Below the pieces are notes generated by a model, which was not told where the DNA came from, did not search any database, and saw nothing but the letters and a program-made list of their open reading frames with translations. A DNA stretch of 64,000 nt from UBA12170 sp964293475 (GTDB taxonomy: Bacteria > Bacteroidota > Bacteroidia > Bacteroidales > UBA12170), in the NCBI GenBank assembly GCA_964293475.1, contig CAXYYJ010000022.1, forward strand, positions 1-64,000. Reading direction: 5' to 3'. A program made the translations under genes and the position numbers. Shown here piece by piece: positions 60,666 through 64,000 of this stretch. The number at the start of each line of letters is the position of its first letter. The stretch's first letter is position 1.

Positions 60666-61211
60666 ATGGGTTTACGTACATATCTTCAGCAGAGAAAAAT
60701 TATTCGTGAGAATCAGATGAATTCGAGAGAAAAGGCAATTAAAAACTGGTCTCAAATCCGTTCCATATTGATTCTCTGCTCTGTGAAAACTGCTGATGAT
60801 TGGGATAGGTGGAACAAATATTTTGTGGTTCCGAATTCAACAAAAAGAGATGTTTTTATAGTGGGGTTCAATAATGACTTGTCAAACGAACTGATAGATA
60901 CCTACAAAAACTCGCTTCTTCTCAATAAAAAAGACTTGAACTGGTTTGGAATGATAAAAAATCCCACAGTTATTCAGCATCTGTTTGATCAACAATTCGA
61001 TTTGGTTCTTGATTTTAATCTGGAAGACACTTTCCTTCTGAATTGGATTTATGTTAAAACCAATGCCAGTCTGAGGGTTGGTCCTGGAGAAAGATTAAAA
61101 ATGAATTCTTATTTCGATTTAATCATTAATATGGACGATTCGAATACCCAACCTAAGGTGTATCTTGAGCAAATTATTAATTTTCTTGAAAAAATAAATT
61201 TAAATGGATAA
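60666..61211 (+). CDS. DUF6913-like conserved Bacteroidota protein
   Basis: A 181-residue soluble protein. The sequence has a basic N-terminal helix, then Rossmann-like strands (SILILCSVKTADDWDRWNKYF, RDVFIVGF, FDLVLDFNLEDTFLLNWI) and ASLRVGPGERLKMNSYFDLIINM. As I recall, this matches the DUF6913 group found upstream of dapA in many Bacteroidota. It resembles a degenerate GT-B N-terminal fold, but no active site is evident. Its stop overlaps the dapA start by 8 bases. Confidence 0.75.
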   Translation: MGLRTYLQQRKIIRENQMNSREKAIKNWSQIRSILILCSVKTADDWDRWNKYFVVPNSTKRDVFIVGFNNDLSNELIDTYKNSLLLNKKDLNWFGMIKNPTVIQHLFDQQFDLVLDFNLEDTFLLNWIYVKTNASLRVGPGERLKMNSYFDLIINMDDSNTQPKVYLEQIINFLEKINLNG

Positions 61212-62115
61212 TAAAAACTTTAAAGGAACCGGTGTAGCTATAGTTACCCCATTTCATAAATATGGAACCATCGATTTTACATCTTTGGGCATTTTGGTTG
61301 ACCATTTAGTTACAGGCGGCATTGATTATATAGTGGCATTGGGCACTACTTCCGAGGCTGCAACATTAACCGATGACGAGAAAGTTGCTGTGGTTGAATT
61401 CATTGTTGACCGGGTAGAAGGAAAGCTTCCCATTGTAGTGGGAATTGGAGGAAACAACACCAATGCAATTGAAGCAACATTGAAGAAAATGCCTTATCAA
61501 AACGTAGATGCAATTCTTTCGGTAACCCCATATTACAATAAACCCAATCAAAAAGGCTTGTACTATCACTACAAAGCCTTGGCCAGCGTGTCCGATTTAC
61601 CTATTATTTTATACAACGTACCCGGACGAACCTGTTCAAATTTAAGTGCAGACACAACTATTAAATTGGCACACGAATTTCCCAATATAATTGGAATCAA
61701 GGAAGCCAGTGGAGATATGGTTCAGATAATGAAAATATTACGTGATAAACCAGCAGATTTTCAAGTTCTTAGTGGCGACGATGCTTTAACCTATAGTTTG
61801 ATTGGAGCTGGTGCCGTGGGAGTAATTTCTGTTACAGCAAATGCTTATCCCCGTGAATATAGTCAAATGGTTAGTGCAGCCTTGCAAGGTAAGTGGAGCG
61901 AAGCAAAAGAACTGCAATTTTCTATGATTGAGTTTATGGAAGCCATTTTTGAAGATGGAAATCCAGCGGGAATAAAATCCGCACTTAGCACCATGGGAAT
62001 TATAAAACACCACTTACGATTACCCATGGTAAAAGTAAATGTTCAAACCGCCAACAGGATTAAACAGTTTGTTGATGATTATAAAAGCCCTATTAAAAAG
62101 GCAACTCATAAATAA
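61204..62115 (+). CDS. dapA: 4-Hydroxy-tetrahydrodipicolinate synthase
   Basis: A 303-residue TIM-barrel enzyme condensing pyruvate and aspartate semialdehyde, the first dedicated step of lysine/diaminopimelate synthesis. The Schiff-base lysine is K166 in IGIKEASGD. LGTTSEAATL (GTTGE-like) binds pyruvate, Y137 is in LYNVPGRT, and SGDDALTYSLIGAGAVGVISV is typical. It is translationally coupled to the upstream DUF6913 gene. dapD is elsewhere in the window. Confidence 0.96.
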   Translation: MDNKNFKGTGVAIVTPFHKYGTIDFTSLGILVDHLVTGGIDYIVALGTTSEAATLTDDEKVAVVEFIVDRVEGKLPIVVGIGGNNTNAIEATLKKMPYQNVDAILSVTPYYNKPNQKGLYYHYKALASVSDLPIILYNVPGRTCSNLSADTTIKLAHEFPNIIGIKEASGDMVQIMKILRDKPADFQVLSGDDALTYSLIGAGAVGVISVTANAYPREYSQMVSAALQGKWSEAKELQFSMIEFMEAIFEDGNPAGIKSALSTMGIIKHHLRLPMVKVNVQTANRIKQFVDDYKSPIKKATHK

Positions 62116-62156
62116 ATTTATTGTCAGGATTTTACACAAAATAAATTAATCATATA

Positions 62157-64000
62157 ATGAAAAGATTTCTAAGTTTTATAATGCTCTTCATTGCCGTGCT
62201 TACAGTTAATGCACAAACGCGCGATGTAATGGAATTAAAGGATTACCTGAATAAAAAAGGGGAGGCCTATGTTAGAATTGTTATTGAATCGGATGCCGAT
62301 TTGCTTGTTTTGTCCCAAATTTCTTCCATTGATAATTTAAGGGGGAATATTGTTTATGCTTATTTGTATGAAAAGGGTCTTGAGAAATTCGAGAATCTGA
62401 ACCTTGAATACGAGATTTTGGAGAAACCTGGTGAACTTATAATCCCTGAGATGTTTTCTGGAAACAAGGAAAACTATGAATGGGACACCTATCCAACCTA
62501 CGAAAACTATATTGCCATTATGGAAGATTTTGCCATCAACTATCCCGATATTTGTCAGGTTTTTTCTATAGGAAATTCCATACAAGGCAGGGAGTTGAAA
62601 TTTGCAAAAATATCAGATAACGTGGAAGTTGATGAAGCTGAACCCCAGTTTCTCTATACTGGCACCATTCATGGTGACGAAACTACGGGCTTTGTGCTAT
62701 TGCTCAGATTAATCGATTATTTAACTTCAAATTATGGTACCGATCCAGAAGTTACCGATATGGTAAACAATATCGAAATCTGGATTAACCCTGCTTCTAA
62801 CCCCGATGGGACCTATCATGGTGGTAATCAGTCGGTTTATGGTGCGCAGAGAGGAAATGCCAATGATATCGACATGAATAGAAACTACAAAGATGCACAA
62901 TACGGCGATCATCCTGATGGAAATGCATGGCAACCTGAAACCATACTATTTATGTCATTGGCTCAACAAAACAATTTTGTTATGTCGGCAAATACTCATG
63001 GAGGAACTGAAGTTGTGAATTATCCATGGGACGTTTGGAGTCGGTTGGCAGCTGATGATGAATGGTGGCGTCTTGTTTCCCGAGAATATGCTGATACTTG
63101 CCATGCTTTTGCACCTTCAAATTATATGAATGAGTTTGATAATGGAATCACCAATGGTTATGCATGGTATATGATTACTGGCGGACGCCAGGATTTTATG
63201 AATTTTTATCATCAATGCCGAGAAGTTACTTTAGAAATATCTGACGTTAAGCTTATCCCTGCCAACCAATTAGAAGCCCATTGGGTTTATAATAAGCGGT
63301 CTCTCATAAACTATATTAAGCAGGTTTATTACGGTGTAAGGGGAATAGTGACAGATAGTTTAACAGGAGAACCTTTAGTAGCCAAAGTTGAAGCATTAGG
63401 CCATGATGAGGACGAATCTCATGTTTTTAGCCGCGAAGGATTGGGAAATTATCACCGACTGCTCAAAACAGGTATCTACGATTTGAAGTTTACTGCCGAC
63501 GGATATATTCCCAAAACATTTTATAATGTTCAGGTTCAGGATTATGACAGCACGGTATTGAATGTGGAACTTGTAAGTGCTTCCTTAATAGCCGATTTTA
63601 CAGCCAATCAAACCAATGTGAGCCTGGGCTCTACAGTTCAGTTTACTCAGCAATGTTTTGGTGAACCAGATAGTTATAGCTGGGAATTTGAGGGTGGAAC
63701 GCCTTCCACATCAACCTTACCCAATCCACTGATTGCCTACAACGAAATTGGAAATTTCAATGTCACCTTAACAATCACCAAAGGAACCGATGTTCTAACC
63801 ATAACAAAAGAAGATTTTATAAGAGTGAATGAGGAATATATTATGACCAATGGAGAAATAACAACCTGCAGCGGATTATTTATGGATAGTGGAGGGCAAA
63901 ATGATTATTTATCCAATTTAGATTACACCTTTACTATTTATGGCGACCCTGCAATGGCCAATACTGTTTTGTCAGTGGCTTTTGAAGAATTCAGTATAGA
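62157..64000 (+). CDS. Secreted M14 zinc carboxypeptidase, multi-domain (3' truncated by window)
   Basis: The frame opens at ATG 62157 with a signal peptide (MKRFLSFIMLF... ending VNAQ) and runs open to the window end, at least 614 residues. The carboxypeptidase domain (about 115-395) has zinc ligands in GTIHGDETTG (H and E) and NTHGG (H), substrate-binding DMNRNY, and the catalytic Glu in VTLEISDV. Then follow a carboxypeptidase-regulatory-like domain (GIVTDSLTGEPLVAKVE), a PKD domain (ADFTANQTNVSLGSTVQF to FNVTLTITKG), and the start of a CUB-like or other C-terminal domain. It lies 41 bases after dapA and is likely an extracellular peptidase. Confidence 0.88.
   Translation, partial: MKRFLSFIMLFIAVLTVNAQTRDVMELKDYLNKKGEAYVRIVIESDADLLVLSQISSIDNLRGNIVYAYLYEKGLEKFENLNLEYEILEKPGELIIPEMFSGNKENYEWDTYPTYENYIAIMEDFAINYPDICQVFSIGNSIQGRELKFAKISDNVEVDEAEPQFLYTGTIHGDETTGFVLLLRLIDYLTSNYGTDPEVTDMVNNIEIWINPASNPDGTYHGGNQSVYGAQRGNANDIDMNRNYKDAQYGDHPDGNAWQPETILFMSLAQQNNFVMSANTHGGTEVVNYPWDVWSRLAADDEWWRLVSREYADTCHAFAPSNYMNEFDNGITNGYAWYMITGGRQDFMNFYHQCREVTLEISDVKLIPANQLEAHWVYNKRSLINYIKQVYYGVRGIVTDSLTGEPLVAKVEALGHDEDESHVFSREGLGNYHRLLKTGIYDLKFTADGYIPKTFYNVQVQDYDSTVLNVELVSASLIADFTANQTNVSLGSTVQFTQQCFGEPDSYSWEFEGGTPSTSTLPNPLIAYNEIGNFNVTLTITKGTDVLTITKEDFIRVNEEYIMTNGEITTCSGLFMDSGGQNDYLSNLDYTFTIYGDPAMANTVLSVAFEEFSI

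Noticed and set aside
1..64000. CRISPR arrays, insertion sequences, prophage or integron structures
   Set aside because: I saw no regularly spaced repeats, transposase or integrase motifs, or phage structural genes anywhere in the window.

Overview
The window looks like chromosome of a Bacteroidota bacterium (Bacteroidia-type, probably anaerobic or facultative and possibly Marinilabiliales-like). The base composition is AT-rich. Promoters carry the Bacteroidota -7 box TAnnTTTG, often with TTG or TTTG 17-23 bases upstream, and Shine-Dalgarno sequences are scarce. Gene content agrees: a six-gene Rnf complex, a two-subunit methylmalonyl-CoA mutase, class III fructose-bisphosphatase, menaquinone genes, and many secreted lipoproteins and outer-membrane proteins. 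I see no rRNA, CRISPR array, insertion sequence or prophage. One tRNA gene (Arg, ACG) is present.

Layout. 1-8561: a truncated gene end, a GC-rich structured intergenic element, a secreted unknown protein, an aldo/keto reductase, then a plus-strand run from menC to menE with an acetyltransferase and three secreted proteins between them. 8700-10480: a small accessory block with a HEPN/MNT pair (the HEPN gene has an in-frame stop), a DUF3267 zinc-peptidase-like membrane protein and a DUF3788 protein. 10674-14733: mutA-mutB. 14954-23074: protein repair methyltransferase, Gfo/Idh/MocA oxidoreductase, lipoprotein plus polyprenyl glycosylphosphotransferase, tsaC with a GT9 glycosyltransferase, dapD, ruvX-def. 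23143-28300: rnfBCDGEA. 28802-31963: a TPR sensor histidine kinase with a stand-alone receiver protein. 32109-35401: two unrecognised genes, an outer-membrane barrel and an acyl-ACP thioesterase. 35504-39810: a PHP-domain/GT4 fusion followed by a GH13 alpha-glucosidase. 39884-41331: metK behind a putative SAM-II-like riboswitch. 41333-44000: an L,D-transpeptidase and an M15/MepK-type peptidase. 44138-48576: DEAD-box helicase and a DUF349 protein. 48710-51454: J-domain protein, ribbon-helix-helix-like protein, membrane protein, then an ECF sigma factor, putative anti-sigma factor and Spy/CpxP-like protein. 51511-59575: OmpA-type protein, AraC-type regulator, fbp, unknown, and a large barrel/OmpA/TPR protein. 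59796-64000: TrmH-family methyltransferase, tRNA-Arg, DUF6913-dapA and the start of a secreted M14 carboxypeptidase.

How the genes fit together. Several pieces concern the cell envelope: lysine/diaminopimelate synthesis (dapD, dapA), L,D-crosslinking and its hydrolysis (Ldt plus MepK-like), surface polysaccharide initiation, a GT9 transferase, and an envelope-stress-like sigma module. Others concern anaerobic energy and carbon metabolism: Rnf, methylmalonyl-CoA mutase, menaquinone, class III FBPase. I found no obviously new defence or mobile system. The most unusual items are the PHP-GT4 fusion beside GH13, the SAM-II-like element before metK, the interrupted HEPN gene beside an intact MNT gene, a calcium-loop insertion inside the MepK-like peptidase, and the GC-rich structured element near the left end.
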